Source: Flavobacteriales bacterium
GTDB lineage: Bacteria > Bacteroidota > Bacteroidia > Flavobacteriales > Flavobacteriaceae
NCBI GenBank assembly: GCA_027023475.1
Contig: JALVVJ010000054.1
Coordinates: 1-51,861 of the forward strand
Length of the DNA: 51,861 nucleotides
Direction: 5' to 3'
Positions 33,978 to 42,976 of this stretch are shown piece after piece. The position numbers and the translations under genes were made by a program. The stretch's first letter is position 1. Each line of letters begins with the position of its first letter. Below the pieces are notes generated by a model. That model did not search any database and was not told the origin of the DNA. It saw only the letters and a list, made by a program, of their open reading frames with translations.

Positions 33978-34436
33978 ATAACGCCCGCGGAGCCCGCGGC
34001 CGAGCGAGGCGAAAGTCCGAGCGAGGCGGCAGGGCTCCGCGGCGCCAAGGCGAGACGCCGTAGGCGGCTCGCCGGCAAAGAGCCGGGACGGCCGTGGCCG
34101 GCCCGGCGACAAGCAAGGAAACGCGTAGCGGTTCCGCAGCAAGCGAAGGGAGACCAACGCGAAGCCGCAGGCGGAGCGTGCCGGCTCCCGAAGCCGCGGA
34201 GGGAAACAAGGCGCGGCCTTGGTATTGGCCTGTTGAAGCCGCAGGTTCCCGGAGCCGCCGAGGAAACCGAAGGGTTCCGAGGCCTGCAAGGAGACCGACA
34301 GGGCTCCGCAGCACGCGGAGCGAAACGCCGTCAGGCGGTTCGCGCAGCCGCGCAGCAAGACAAGGGGCGCCGGCCCCGCGCCTTCGGCGCGGGGCCGGGC
34401 GGCGCAAAAATCGAAGGGATTTTTCCTAGTCAAGGC
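33978..34436 (-). repeat. G element copy G3
   Basis: On the minus strand it starts near 34436 with TTTTTGCGCCGCCCGGCC and the hairpin CCCCGCGCCGAAGGCGCGGGG, then CCCCTTGTCTTGCTGCGCGG. Next come modules such as GGCTCCGGGAACCTGCGGC and GCTTCGGGAGCCGGCACGC shared with G1, ending GGGCTCCGCGGGC. This is the longest copy. It occupies the region upstream of tyrS, and its T-run end points towards that gene. Confidence 0.88.
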
Positions 34437-34485
34437 GTTGAATAAACGATAAATCCCGCATCCAAACATTTGCCGCTGATATTTT

Positions 34486-34524
34486 GCGCCGCCGGCAGCG
34501 GAATTTTCATTCCGCCGCCGGCGC
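34486..34524 (-). repeat. GC-rich hairpin shared with 8673-8711 (copy 2)
   Basis: On the minus strand it reads GCGCCGGCGGCGGAAT, GAAA, ATTCCGCTGCCGGCGGCGC, one base different from copy 1 in the loop. The flank ACAAGCCGTC is shared. Confidence 0.85.
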
Positions 34525-34583
34525 CCCGACGGCTTGTGGAGCGCCAATAAAATCAACAAGCATCGTGCCTGCGGAATATTCCG

Positions 34584-34591
34584 TATCTTTG
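34584..34591 (+). promoter_or_regulatory. Possible -7 box of the tyrS operon
   Basis: TATCTTTG fits TAnnTTTG and lies 28 nt before the tyrS ATG. No good TTTG is seen at -33, so support is partial. Confidence 0.45.
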
Positions 34592-34619
34592 AGCCCGTAA
34601 GAAGGTAAAGGAAATAACG

Positions 34620-35921
34620 ATGGCCTACAAAGATTTTGTCGAAGAACTGCGTTGGCGCGGACTGATACACGACAGCATTCCGGGCACCGAAGAACTTTTG
34701 GCCCGGGAGCAGGTAACCGGCTATATCGGGTTCGACCCTACGGCCGATTCGTTACACGTGGGCAGTTTGCTACCCATCATTGTGCTGATGCACTTCCAAC
34801 GGGCCGGACATAAGCCCTTGGCCGTGTTGGGTGGCGCTACGGGTATGATAGGCGACCCTTCGGGAAAATCCGCCGAACGTAACCTGCTCGACGAAGAAAC
34901 GCTCCAACGCAACCTGCAAGGCGTGCGCAAACAATTGGAACGCTTCCTGGATTTTGACCCGTCCAAACCCAACGCCGCCGAAATGCTTAACAACTACGAC
35001 TGGACCAAAGACGTGCGCTTGATTGATTTTGTGCGCAACATTGGCAAGCACATTACGGTTAATTATATGATGAGCAAGGACTCGGTTCAAAAACGCCTGC
35101 GTCCCGAAGCCGACAACCAAAGCGGAATGAGCTTTACCGAATTTACCTACCAACTGTTTCAGGCCTACGATTTCCTGCACCTGTATCGCACCAAAAACTG
35201 CCTGCTCCAAATGGGCGGTTCCGACCAATGGGGCAATATTACCACCGGCACCGAACTGATCCGTCGCATCGAAGGGGGTAAGGCCTACGCCCTGACCGTT
35301 CCGCTGGTAACCAAAGCCGACGGCACCAAATTCGGCAAAACCGAAAGCGGAACCGTTTGGCTGGATGCAAGCAAAACATCGCCTTACAAGTTTTACCAAT
35401 ACTGGATCAACACCACCGACGTCGATGCCGAGGATTATATACGCAAGTTTACCTTCTTGCCCAAAGCCGAAATCGAGGCCTTGATTGCCGCCCACCGGGC
35501 CGAACCGCACCGGCGTATCTTGCAACGTAAGCTGGCCGAGGAAGTAACGCGTATGGTGCACGGCGAGGAGGCCCTGCAAAAAGCCATCGAAGCATCGGGC
35601 ATTTTGTTCGGTCGCAATGTAACCGAACAATTGAAAGGGCTGGACGAGCGCACTTTTCTGGAAGTTTTCGAAGGAGTCCCGTCGGGGCGCATTGCGCGTA
35701 GCCGTTTGGAAGCGGGTGTTCCGGTGGCCGAGGCGCTGAAAGAAAGCGGTTTTCTGGCTTCGATGAACGAAGCACGCCGTGCGCTCAAAGAAAATTCCAT
35801 TTCGGTCAACAAGGAAAAAGTGGGCGAAGACCGTATCCTGACCACGGCGGATTTGCTCAACGACCGCTATGTGTTGCTCCAACGGGGCAAGAAAAAATAT
35901 TTTATCCTTCAAGCCGAATAA
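34620..35921 (+). CDS. tyrS: Tyrosyl-tRNA synthetase
   Basis: This is a 433-residue class I aminoacyl-tRNA synthetase that charges tRNA-Tyr. The HIGH-type motif is LHVG (45-48), and the KMSKS-type motif is KFGKT near residue 237. The GGSDQWGNI segment (about 199-207) and [11 protein letters not shown] belong to the tyrosine-binding region. An S4 RNA-binding domain is at the C-terminus ([26 protein letters not shown]). Length and start are normal. The gene for a GT2 synthase follows after 3 nt, and a DUF4296 lipoprotein gene then overlaps it, so a three-gene operon is likely. Confidence 0.97.
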   Translation: MAYKDFVEELRWRGLIHDSIPGTEELLAREQVTGYIGFDPTADSLHVGSLLPIIVLMHFQRAGHKPLAVLGGATGMIGDPSGKSAERNLLDEETLQRNLQGVRKQLERFLDFDPSKPNAAEMLNNYDWTKDVRLIDFVRNIGKHITVNYMMSKDSVQKRLRPEADNQSGMSFTEFTYQLFQAYDFLHLYRTKNCLLQMGGSDQWGNITTGTELIRRIEGGKAYALTVPLVTKADGTKFGKTESGTVWLDASKTSPYKFYQYWINTTDVDAEDYIRKFTFLPKAEIEALIAAHRAEPHRRILQRKLAEEVTRMVHGEEALQKAIEASGILFGRNVTEQLKGLDERTFLEVFEGVPSGRIARSRLEAGVPVAEALKESGFLASMNEARRALKENSISVNKEKVGEDRILTTADLLNDRYVLLQRGKKKYFILQAE

Positions 35922-35924
35922 ACT

Positions 35925-36677
35925 ATGGCATCCGGCAAAACGGCACCGGTGAATACGTCCGAACGGCCCTTGGTGATTATTCCCACCTACAACGAGGCCG
36001 AAAACATTATGGACATTGTTGCGGCGGTCAAGGCCTTGCCGGAAGGTTTTGATGTTTTGGTGGTGGACGACAATTCGCCCGACGGCACGGCGGAACTTGT
36101 TCGCAAGGCGGCACAAACCCATAAGGGTGTCCATTTGCTATTGCGCCAAAAAAAGGAAGGTTTGGGCAAGGCCTACATAGCTGGCTTCCGCTGGGCATTG
36201 GAACACGGATATGATTATGTTTTTGAAATGGATGCCGATTTTTCGCACAATCCTGCGGATTTGCCGCGGCTTTTGGAAGTGCTACGCACCGAAGCCGATA
36301 TGGTCATCGGGTCGCGCTATATTTCGGGTGTAAATGTGGTCAACTGGCCGCTGTCGCGGGTGTTGTTGTCCTACTTTGCTTCGTGGTATGTGCGTTTGAT
36401 AACGGGTATGCACATCAAGGACACCACAGCGGGTTTTGTGGGCTACCGGCGCGCGGTTTTGGAAAGCATCGACCTGGACCGGATTCAGTTTTCGGGCTAC
36501 GGGTTCCAAATCGAAATGAAATACCGGGCCCGGAGCAAGGGATTTCGTATCCGTGAAATACCCATCATTTTTGTCAATCGCCAAAAGGGTGTGTCCAAAA
36601 TGAGCGGTGGAATTATTACCGAAGGGATTTTGGGCGTGTTGCGTTTGAAATTCAAACATTTATCGGGCCGGCTATGA
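35925..36677 (+). CDS. GT2 polyprenol-phosphate mannosyl/glucosyltransferase
   Basis: This is a 250-residue family 2 glycosyltransferase of the dolichol-phosphate mannose synthase type, which loads a sugar onto polyprenyl phosphate for later use outside the membrane. Residues 16-50 form the nucleotide-binding start (LVIIPTYNEAENI, VVDDNSPDGT). EMDADFSHNP (about 104-113) is the metal-binding DxD motif. GSRYISGVNVVNWPLSR and YGFQIEMKYRA are family signatures. No C-terminal membrane helices are present, so it is the short type. Its product could feed GT39-like transferases such as the one at 3634-5046. Confidence 0.92.
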   Translation: MASGKTAPVNTSERPLVIIPTYNEAENIMDIVAAVKALPEGFDVLVVDDNSPDGTAELVRKAAQTHKGVHLLLRQKKEGLGKAYIAGFRWALEHGYDYVFEMDADFSHNPADLPRLLEVLRTEADMVIGSRYISGVNVVNWPLSRVLLSYFASWYVRLITGMHIKDTTAGFVGYRRAVLESIDLDRIQFSGYGFQIEMKYRARSKGFRIREIPIIFVNRQKGVSKMSGGIITEGILGVLRLKFKHLSGRL

Positions 36678-37096
36678 AACGAATGCTTGCATATTTACTG
36701 CCAACTATTTTGTTTGTTGCTTGCGGCGGCAAGGAAAAGGTGCCTTCCGGAATTATTCCGCCCGGACAGATGGCGCGCATCACGGCCGATGTGTTGATGG
36801 CCCGCGAGGCCTATACCCAAAAGAAAAAGGTGTTCGACAAGCAAAATGTTCATCCCCTGCTTGCGGTGATGAAAGATTACGGTATCGATACGGTGCAATA
36901 TTACCGTTCGTTGGAATGGTATGGAAAACATCCAGAAATATTCCAACGTGTTTACACGCTCACCGACAGTATTATTCAACATCGGTTGGACAGTTTGGAT
37001 CTGAAAGTAAAGGTCAAAAGGGATACAAGCCGTAATCACGGGCAGGGTAGGGATGAAAAGGTTAAGAAGGTTCCTTTCCCCTTCGGGGAATCCTAG
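36674..37096 (+). CDS. DUF4296 lipoprotein
   Basis: This is a 140-residue lipoprotein with signal peptide MKRMLAYLLPTILFVAC (lipobox Cys17). The DUF4296 core follows: VPSGIIPPGQMARITADVLMA, MKDYGIDTVQYYRSLEWYGKH, and FQRVYTLTDSIIQHRLDSL. The tail is basic and low-complexity. The function is unknown; this family is confined mostly to Bacteroidota. Its ATG overlaps the stop of the GT2 gene (ATGA). Confidence 0.83.
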   Translation: MKRMLAYLLPTILFVACGGKEKVPSGIIPPGQMARITADVLMAREAYTQKKKVFDKQNVHPLLAVMKDYGIDTVQYYRSLEWYGKHPEIFQRVYTLTDSIIQHRLDSLDLKVKVKRDTSRNHGQGRDEKVKKVPFPFGES

Positions 37097-37149
37097 TTGA
37101 ACTATTGGGAAAACTTTTTCGCCATTTACGTAATATATATTGGTAATTT

Positions 37150-37259
37150 TACCACAGGGTTTCACGGAGTTCGGCACAGAGTTCCACGGAGTCTTTTTAT
37201 TTCAGATATATTACTCTGTGCGACTCTGTGAAATTTCCTCCGTGTTACTCTGTGGTTTA
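37150..37259. repeat. CACAGAG palindromic repeat, copy 3
   Basis: ACCACAGGGTTTCACGGAG at the left and CTCTGTGGT at the right, with inner words GGCACAGAG and CTCTGTG. The inverted halves are separated by about 20 AT-rich bp. It lies between two convergent genes (DUF4296 and DUF5916) and could form a long stem in RNA from either strand. Confidence 0.85.
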
Positions 37260-37383
37260 TTATTTTTTACACCCTATTACACGGAATTAATAACACAAAC
37301 ACTGATATTTCCTTGATTTATCCAGTAAGATCATGGTATCTAAAATTTTTTCAAAAAGAGACATCCATACTATTCAAAAAAAA

Positions 37384-39816
37384 CTAGAACCATTTTCCCT
37401 TCACCGTATTTACGTCCAAATAATAAATGGCCTTGATGATAAGCATGTTTTTTTGCGGGCGGCGGAACAGTTGGCGGAGGTTTTGTCCGTAACCGGGTTG
37501 ATAAGAAAGGTCGCTGTTGAAAATACTGTTGCGATACAGGATGTTCAAACGGCTACCCGGAGCAAATTCCCACGAATAGCCAAGGTCGAAGTTCCACACA
37601 TTAAAGGTAAAATCATGATTACCCGTGTAGGACGAAGGCGCCAAACTCCCGTCGTTTTGCAGGACATAAAAGCGGTTGTAGGCCACCGGCGACCAGTAAT
37701 GACGTAAGCTCAGGTTCAATCCGTTGCGCACATTGAAGTAATAATTGGCTTCCATGCTTTGCGTAATGTTGAAAATATCCCGCTGGCCGAAAATAATATC
37801 GGAACCGTTGATGGTTACAAAACCACGTTCGTTGAAGGTGCGCGACCACGAAAAACGGTATTTTAAATTAAAACGTTCGCTGAATTTGAAACGTGGTCCG
37901 AAACCGAGTTCAAACATCCGCCAGTCCATTCCGAAGTATTGTTCGGCACCTCCCGAAATATTCAAGGCGAATTTTTTGCGGTAATCGGTGGAAATGAAGG
38001 CAAACAAATTGCCGTGGGCCGGTTCGATAAACACCCTGCCCGGAACACGGGGTTCGTAGTAATCCTTGGTGTCGGAAACCAGGCCCAAGCCACCGCCGTA
38101 ACTGAAAAATTTTTTGTTGGTCATAAAGGTGCGCAGGTAAAAATCTTTACGGAAAAGCCCGTAGGGCTTGTAGATATGATCCAATCCGATTTCGGCACTG
38201 ATGCTGAAATTATTCAGGTGCTTGGTGGGTTTCAGAATGCGGTATTTGTAAAAAAGATTGTAGATGACCAAATTGTTCTTGCGCATAAAACCCAGGTCGT
38301 TGCTATCGAATTTATCATCCGATAAAATCAATTCCGTACCGAAAGTGTGTTTTTTCAGGGTTTTGGACACTTCGGTATAAAGGAATTTTCCGGTGGTGGA
38401 AGTGCTGTCGTGCAAGTAGCTCATTTTGGCTGCACCGGTAATGTTGAGCGTATTTTTTTGCGCATAAAGGTCATAGACCAAAGCAGTAACATTGGCATCG
38501 CGCGTGCTTCCGGCCCTTAGCGTATTGGCATTGACCAGTGCCACCGAATTGGAGCGGCCGAAACTGTATTCGGCCACCAGCATATTGTAGTTGGTATAGG
38601 GTTGTGTGAGTATCCGGCGCTCGTTGCCCGTGAGCGTGTCTTTCAGGGTGGCATAGGCCTTGTTGACAAAGGCGTTCATCACACCCAATCCCCAGCCGCC
38701 CGTAGTGCGTCCGCTGAGTTTGATGGCGTTGATAAGCCGTGTTTTTTCGGGATTTTCCAGGATGATTTCCGAAGGACGTTTTTCGTAATAAACTTTGTAG
38801 TAGTCAATGGGGCGCCCACCGATACGGCGGGTGTAGAGCAGTCGTCCTTTACTGAAAAGTTGGGTGCCTTCGGTAAAAAATTGGCGTTTTTCGTTGTAAT
38901 ATTGTTCAAAAGGGCCCAGGTTGAGACGGACATCGTCGTAGGGCACATCGCTAAAATCGGGAATAAGGGTGGCATCGAGTGTAAAGTTTTCGTTGAGCCC
39001 GTATTTGAGGTCCATCCCAAAGGCCGGCGAGGTTTGATTTTGCCTGTCTTGGCGTTGCATAATGAGCGAAGCATACGGATACAAACTCAATCGCAAAGGC
39101 GGTTTGATGTTTTGCAATCCGGTCAAGCGGCCAAGGAACTCCACCACATCGGCGTCTTTGGTTTTGTCAATACGTGTCCAGGAAAATTGTTGCCGTGTCC
39201 GGCCGATATTGCGCGTGAATCCGATGGCCCATTCCTGCACGGCTTTACGCGGGAAACGGAGGGCGGAGTAGGGGAGTGCCACTTCCACCGACCAACCGTC
39301 GGGACGGATTTTAACGGCCGATTTCCAAACGGCATTCCAGGATAAATCCGCGTTGTTTTTCCCTTGAATTCCGTCGATTTGTGCGCCGGTGGCTTGAATG
39401 ATAAACATATAATTATTGCCCGGCGCCCGGAAAGGGTTTATCACAATGGCAAAATAATCCGACAGAGTAAATTGGTCGCGCAAGCCGAACTCACGGACGA
39501 TTTTATCCGGATGCGGGTCTTTCATCTCGGCGGCAATATAAATGTAGGCATTATCATACAGCACACGCACTTGTGTGTCAAATTCCTTGGGGAGCGGTGT
39601 GCCGTCGCCGGGTTGGAATTCGTAGAAACCCGTTGCCGGCGGGGCCTGTTGCCACACTTGTTCGTCGGGAATGCCGTCGATGACGGGCGCCCGGGAGGTT
39701 CGAACCGCTTGCACGGTTTTGGTGTTTGCGTTTTGTGCGGCAAGCGGATTTGAGATAAATAATAAAACCAACAAAACAGGTGGAAACTTGCGTATTTGGA
39801 AAAATATTTGATTCAT
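37384..39816 (-). CDS. DUF5916 outer-membrane protein with CBM9-like N-terminal domain
   Basis: This is an 810-residue secreted protein. The ATG at 39816 gives a signal peptide ending ISNPLAAQ; an upstream reading is less likely. Residues about 35-230 resemble a family 9 carbohydrate-binding module (PVIDGIPDEQVWQQA, YDNAYIYIAAEMKDPHPDK, ADLSWNAVWKSAVKI). The rest has alternating aromatic strands ending IKAIYYLDVNTVKGKWF, as expected for the DUF5916 outer-membrane barrel. It is probably an outer-membrane protein for binding or uptake of an unknown ligand; no TonB-dependent partner is nearby. The region upstream has a direct repeat (39971-40014). Confidence 0.85.
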   Translation of the reverse strand: MNQIFFQIRKFPPVLLVLLFISNPLAAQNANTKTVQAVRTSRAPVIDGIPDEQVWQQAPPATGFYEFQPGDGTPLPKEFDTQVRVLYDNAYIYIAAEMKDPHPDKIVREFGLRDQFTLSDYFAIVINPFRAPGNNYMFIIQATGAQIDGIQGKNNADLSWNAVWKSAVKIRPDGWSVEVALPYSALRFPRKAVQEWAIGFTRNIGRTRQQFSWTRIDKTKDADVVEFLGRLTGLQNIKPPLRLSLYPYASLIMQRQDRQNQTSPAFGMDLKYGLNENFTLDATLIPDFSDVPYDDVRLNLGPFEQYYNEKRQFFTEGTQLFSKGRLLYTRRIGGRPIDYYKVYYEKRPSEIILENPEKTRLINAIKLSGRTTGGWGLGVMNAFVNKAYATLKDTLTGNERRILTQPYTNYNMLVAEYSFGRSNSVALVNANTLRAGSTRDANVTALVYDLYAQKNTLNITGAAKMSYLHDSTSTTGKFLYTEVSKTLKKHTFGTELILSDDKFDSNDLGFMRKNNLVIYNLFYKYRILKPTKHLNNFSISAEIGLDHIYKPYGLFRKDFYLRTFMTNKKFFSYGGGLGLVSDTKDYYEPRVPGRVFIEPAHGNLFAFISTDYRKKFALNISGGAEQYFGMDWRMFELGFGPRFKFSERFNLKYRFSWSRTFNERGFVTINGSDIIFGQRDIFNITQSMEANYYFNVRNGLNLSLRHYWSPVAYNRFYVLQNDGSLAPSSYTGNHDFTFNVWNFDLGYSWEFAPGSRLNILYRNSIFNSDLSYQPGYGQNLRQLFRRPQKNMLIIKAIYYLDVNTVKGKWF

Positions 39817-40124
39817 TGTTCTATGATTTTCGTGATAAAGATGAATAAATAAACGCTTTGTTACAAGGATAATTGAACGGAAATCCGATAAGCGGTTCAT
39901 TTGGATTTATCAATACGCCGTTTTATCGGACGAAATGGAAAATTATAATTTCCCATCCGAAAAAATTCTTGACTTTTTGCGGATATATCGACAAAAAGTA
40001 TGGACTTTTTGCGGTTAGGTTGGCGAAGTTTTCATAAATATTGCAGATAGGTTTTATTAAGCAAGCAGAAACCGTCAGTTACTTACCGGAATAAGTTATA
40101 ACTTTGTGCATATAGTCGGAACTT
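39817..40124. other. Divergent intergenic region between DUF5916 gene and rpe
   Basis: It contains two exact copies of GACTTTTTGCGG (39971-39982 and 40003-40014), 32 bp apart start to start, with a partial inverted copy (CGACAAAAAGT) between them. A TAACTTTG box (40099-40106) is the likely -7 of rpe. No RNA gene was recognised. Confidence 0.6.
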
Positions 40125-40784
40125 ATGCAAACTCCCATCATAGCCCCTTCCGTTTTGTCGGCGGATTTTTCCTGTCTGCGCCAAGCGGTGGAACTCATCG
40201 ACCGCAGCCCCGCCCAATGGATTCATTGGGACGTGATGGACGGACATTTTGTGCCCAACATCACCTTCGGGATGCCCGTGATTAAGGCCCTGCGTCCGTT
40301 TTCGGATAAAAAATTCGACGTGCATTTGATGATTAAAAACCCCGGCCGTTATGTGGAAGCATTTGCCCGCGCCGGAGCCGACCTGATTACGGTGCACTAC
40401 GAAGCGGCCACCCACTTGCACCGGCTTATGCAGCAGGTCAAAAAGGCCGGAAAACAATTCGGTGTGGCCATTAATCCCGCCACGCCCGTAGCATGTTTGG
40501 AAGATATTATCCCCTATGCCGATTTGGTGTTGATTATGTCGGTCAATCCCGGTTTTGGCGGACAGGAATTTATTCCCGTGGCGCTGGAAAAAATCCGCCG
40601 GCTCAAATCCTTGATCGATGCGCTTAATCCGTCCTGCCTGATCGAAGTGGACGGCGGCATTAACGACCGCACGGCGCCTTTGGCGGTTGAAGCCGGTGCC
40701 CGTGTGCTGGTGGCCGGAAGCTATGTGTTCGGCCATTCCGACCCCTTGCAGGCCATCCAAACGCTTTTGACCGCCGGACAATGA
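40125..40784 (+). CDS. rpe: Ribulose-phosphate 3-epimerase
   Basis: This is a 219-residue TIM-barrel enzyme that interconverts ribulose 5-phosphate and xylulose 5-phosphate in the pentose phosphate pathway. Motifs are IAPSVLSADFSCL at the start, WIHWDVMDGHFVPNITFG (about 32-49) with metal/catalytic residues, FDVHLMI, MSVNPGFGGQEFIP (about 138-151) and EVDGGIN (about 174-180), whose Asp is catalytic. The length is normal. The stop overlaps the start of rarA (ATGA). Confidence 0.96.
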   Translation: MQTPIIAPSVLSADFSCLRQAVELIDRSPAQWIHWDVMDGHFVPNITFGMPVIKALRPFSDKKFDVHLMIKNPGRYVEAFARAGADLITVHYEAATHLHRLMQQVKKAGKQFGVAINPATPVACLEDIIPYADLVLIMSVNPGFGGQEFIPVALEKIRRLKSLIDALNPSCLIEVDGGINDRTAPLAVEAGARVLVAGSYVFGHSDPLQAIQTLLTAGQ

Positions 40785-42046
40785 CCGCGCATTTGCCTTT
40801 GCCCGAACGTTTGCGTCCGCAAACGCTCGACCGCGTGGTGGGCCAGGAACATCTCACCGGCCCGGATTCGGTCTTGCGACGGATGCTCGAAGGCGGCGAA
40901 CTGTTTTCGATGCTTTTTTGGGGGCCGCCCGGCACGGGCAAAACCACCCTGGCGCAAATTATTGCCAAGCAATCCGGCCGGCCTTTTTACGCCCTTAGCG
41001 GCGCCCGTTCGGGCGTGAAGGAAATCAAGGAAATAGTGAACAAGTATGAAAAAAATCCCCTGTTTGCCCGCCAACCGCTGATTTTCCTGGACGAAATTCA
41101 TCGTTTTAATAAAACCCAACAGGACGCCCTGCTCGAAGGCATCGAAAAGGGGCAATTCGTGCTCATCGGCGCCACCACCGAAAATCCGGGCTTTGAAATC
41201 AACAACGCCTTGCTGTCGCGTATGCACACCTTTGTGCTCAAACCGGTGGACGACGAGGGCCTGCGCACACTGCTTCGCCGTGCATTGGAAGAAGACGATG
41301 TGCTTCGCAGCAAAAATATTCAAAACATCGACGAGGATTTTCTGATTGCCTACGCCGGTGGCGACGCCCGCCGTTTGCTCAATGCCCTGGAATTGGTGGT
41401 GCTTACGGCCGGAACGCCCGAACTCACAGCGGAGCAAATGGCCGGAATACTACGCAACCAACCGGCCTACGACAAAAAGGGCGATTGGCATTACGAGGTC
41501 ATTTCGGCTTTTATCAAATCCATTCGCGGCAGCGACCCCGATGCGGCGGTTTATTGGCTGGCCCGGATGATCGAGGCCGGCGAAAAGCCCGAGTTTATTG
41601 CCCGCCGCCTGGTGATTTCGGCCGCCGAAGACATCGGTTTGGCCAATCCCAACGCTCTGTTGATGGCCAATGCCGCCTTCGATGCCGTGATGCGCATCGG
41701 TTGGCCCGAGGCGCGGATAATCCTGTCGGAAGCTACGATTTACTTGGCCGCATCGCCCAAAAGCAATTCGGCCTACAAGGCCATCAACGAAGCCCAAGCG
41801 CAAGTGCGCAAAACGGGAAACCTGCCCGTGCCCCTTCATCTGCGCAATGCTTCGTCGGCTTTTGCACGCAAATTGGGCTACGGCAAGGGCTACAAATATC
41901 CGCACGATTTCCCCGGGCACTTTACCCCGCAAAATTACTTGCCCGGGGGCTTGGAAAACATCCGGTTTTACAAGCCCGCCGACAATCCCGCAGAACGCAA
42001 ACTGGACGAGTATTTGCGTCGCACTTCCCGGAAAAACGAGTCATAA
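40781..42046 (+). CDS. rarA: Replication-associated recombination protein A (AAA+ ATPase)
   Basis: This is a 421-residue AAA+ ATPase (MgsA/RarA) related to clamp loaders, acting at stalled replication forks. It has Walker A GPPGTGKT (about 48-55), Walker B FLDEIHRFN (about 102-110), sensor I IGATTENPGFEIN and arginine-finger region LLSRMHTF. The C-terminal tetramerisation part includes GSDPDAAVYWLARMIEAGE and ASPKSNSAYKAINEA. Length and start are normal. It is translated with rpe. The T run of repeat R6 begins just after its stop. Confidence 0.96.
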   Translation: MTAHLPLPERLRPQTLDRVVGQEHLTGPDSVLRRMLEGGELFSMLFWGPPGTGKTTLAQIIAKQSGRPFYALSGARSGVKEIKEIVNKYEKNPLFARQPLIFLDEIHRFNKTQQDALLEGIEKGQFVLIGATTENPGFEINNALLSRMHTFVLKPVDDEGLRTLLRRALEEDDVLRSKNIQNIDEDFLIAYAGGDARRLLNALELVVLTAGTPELTAEQMAGILRNQPAYDKKGDWHYEVISAFIKSIRGSDPDAAVYWLARMIEAGEKPEFIARRLVISAAEDIGLANPNALLMANAAFDAVMRIGWPEARIILSEATIYLAASPKSNSAYKAINEAQAQVRKTGNLPVPLHLRNASSAFARKLGYGKGYKYPHDFPGHFTPQNYLPGGLENIRFYKPADNPAERKLDEYLRRTSRKNES

Positions 42047-42047
42047 T

Positions 42048-42298
42048 TTTTTTGGGCGCCCGGCCGCACACGTTCACGTAAGCCGCCGGCCTTCGCCTTC
42101 GGCTTGTCCGGCAGCACGTTCACGTGGCGCCCGCCGGGCTGTCCGCTCAAATGCGGCTTGGGTGCGTTGGTTTTTGCTATGCCGTCGCCGTGGTCTCTTG
42201 CGCTGCGAGCCCCCCGCCGCCGGCGCAAAAACACATCCGCCCCTGCGCCGCATAACCGCTTCCATCCCTGGCGCTTGGGGCGCGCGATAAATCGCGCT
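42048..42298 (-). repeat. R element copy R6 (short form)
   Basis: On the minus strand it runs from GCGCGATTTATCGCGCGC near 42298 through block 1 GCGCCAGGGATGGAAGCGG with TTATGCGG, a GC arm, block 2 CATTTGAGCGGACAGCCCGG, an arm with CACGTGAACGTG, and ends CCGGGCGCCC with seven A. The end lies directly after the stop of convergent rarA, as with R1. Confidence 0.9.
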
Positions 42299-42346
42299 TG
42301 AATATCGAACACCGAACAGATGATTAACGATTTGTGATTTGCGTTC

Positions 42347-42540
42347 TCCTACTGCAAACATTGAAGCAAGGTGTCATTTCGATGGAGCGCCCGAAGGGCG
42401 CGACTGAGAAATCTCGACACGGGCAATTCATACAAGGTGGAATTCTACGTTCCTATTGTTCAATTCGTGAAGAGATTCCTCGTCGTTTTGCCTTGCTGAC
42501 GCCGGCAAAACTCCGTCGGAATGACACCCTTCTGCTAGTG
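42347..42540 (+). repeat. I-type repeat copy I1 with linker
   Basis: It begins with linker TCCTACTGCAAACATTGAAG, then GTGTCATTTCGATGGAGCG, hairpin GCGCCCGAAGGGCGC and GACTGAGAAATCTCGACAC. It ends GCCGGCAAAACTCCGTCGG and AATGACA. It is followed at once by H1. Confidence 0.85.
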
Positions 42541-42634
42541 TAAATATTGAAGGCGAAAACCGCATTGCGGGAATGATAAAGGAAGGCAAACCGGAGCGCC
42601 TGGATTCCCGCTTTCGCGGGAATGACAAATGGGG
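42535..42634 (+). repeat. H-type repeat copy H1 with linker
   Basis: Linker CTAGTGTAAATATTGAAGG is followed by CAAACCGGAGCGCCTGG and the hairpin ATTCCCGCTTTCGCGGGAAT with GACAAAT. The hairpin word is common in bacterial intergenic repeats. Confidence 0.85.
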
Positions 42635-42639
42635 CCAAC

Positions 42640-42960
42640 CCGGGGGAAACGCGTTCCGTTGATGTTACGCTCGCCCTTTGGGTATTGATGGAAAAAATCC
42701 AAGATTCGCGAAGCGAATAACAAAATCTTTTTCACCAAAATAGGCGGGCAAAATTTGGAAACCCAGGGCGAAGCCCGCCAAATTTTGACCGCGGTTTTCG
42801 GGGCGTCATAAATTTCACTCCTATGACGCCCCGAAAAATTTATTGAAAAAGCGTCTTTTTCTTTGGTTCTTTCTTTTGGACGAGCAAAAGAAAGAACAAG
42901 GAAAACAAAAAAGATTAAAAGCCGCCCTCGAATAATGAATACCGAGCAATTGAACATTGA
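42640..42960. other. Repeat-like spacer with two hairpins
   Basis: No gene is supported. It holds the perfect inverted repeat GGGGCGTCATA / TATGACGCCCC (42800-42832) and an imperfect inverted repeat based on TTCTTTCTTTTG / CAAAAGAAAGAA (about 42868-42903). Both look like intergenic repeat modules. Confidence 0.6.
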
Positions 42961-42976
42961 TTTTCAATTTTGTTTC

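Noticed and set aside
33709-34670. Several long frames of about 230-240 codons across R5 and G3
   Set aside because: They run through intergenic repeats in multiple frames; the Arg/Pro/Ala-rich products reflect GC content only.
34770-36134. 454-codon minus-strand frame opposite tyrS and the GT2 gene
   Set aside because: Its composition (Phe, Gly, His, Gln-rich) is that of reversed coding sequence, and it lies opposite two certain genes.
37333-37707. 124-codon plus-strand frame before the DUF5916 stop
   Set aside because: Nearly all of it is antisense to the DUF5916 gene and it has no family features.
42800-42832. Inverted repeat as a gene terminator
   Set aside because: No gene ends nearby and the T run is weak; it fits better as part of the repeat cluster.
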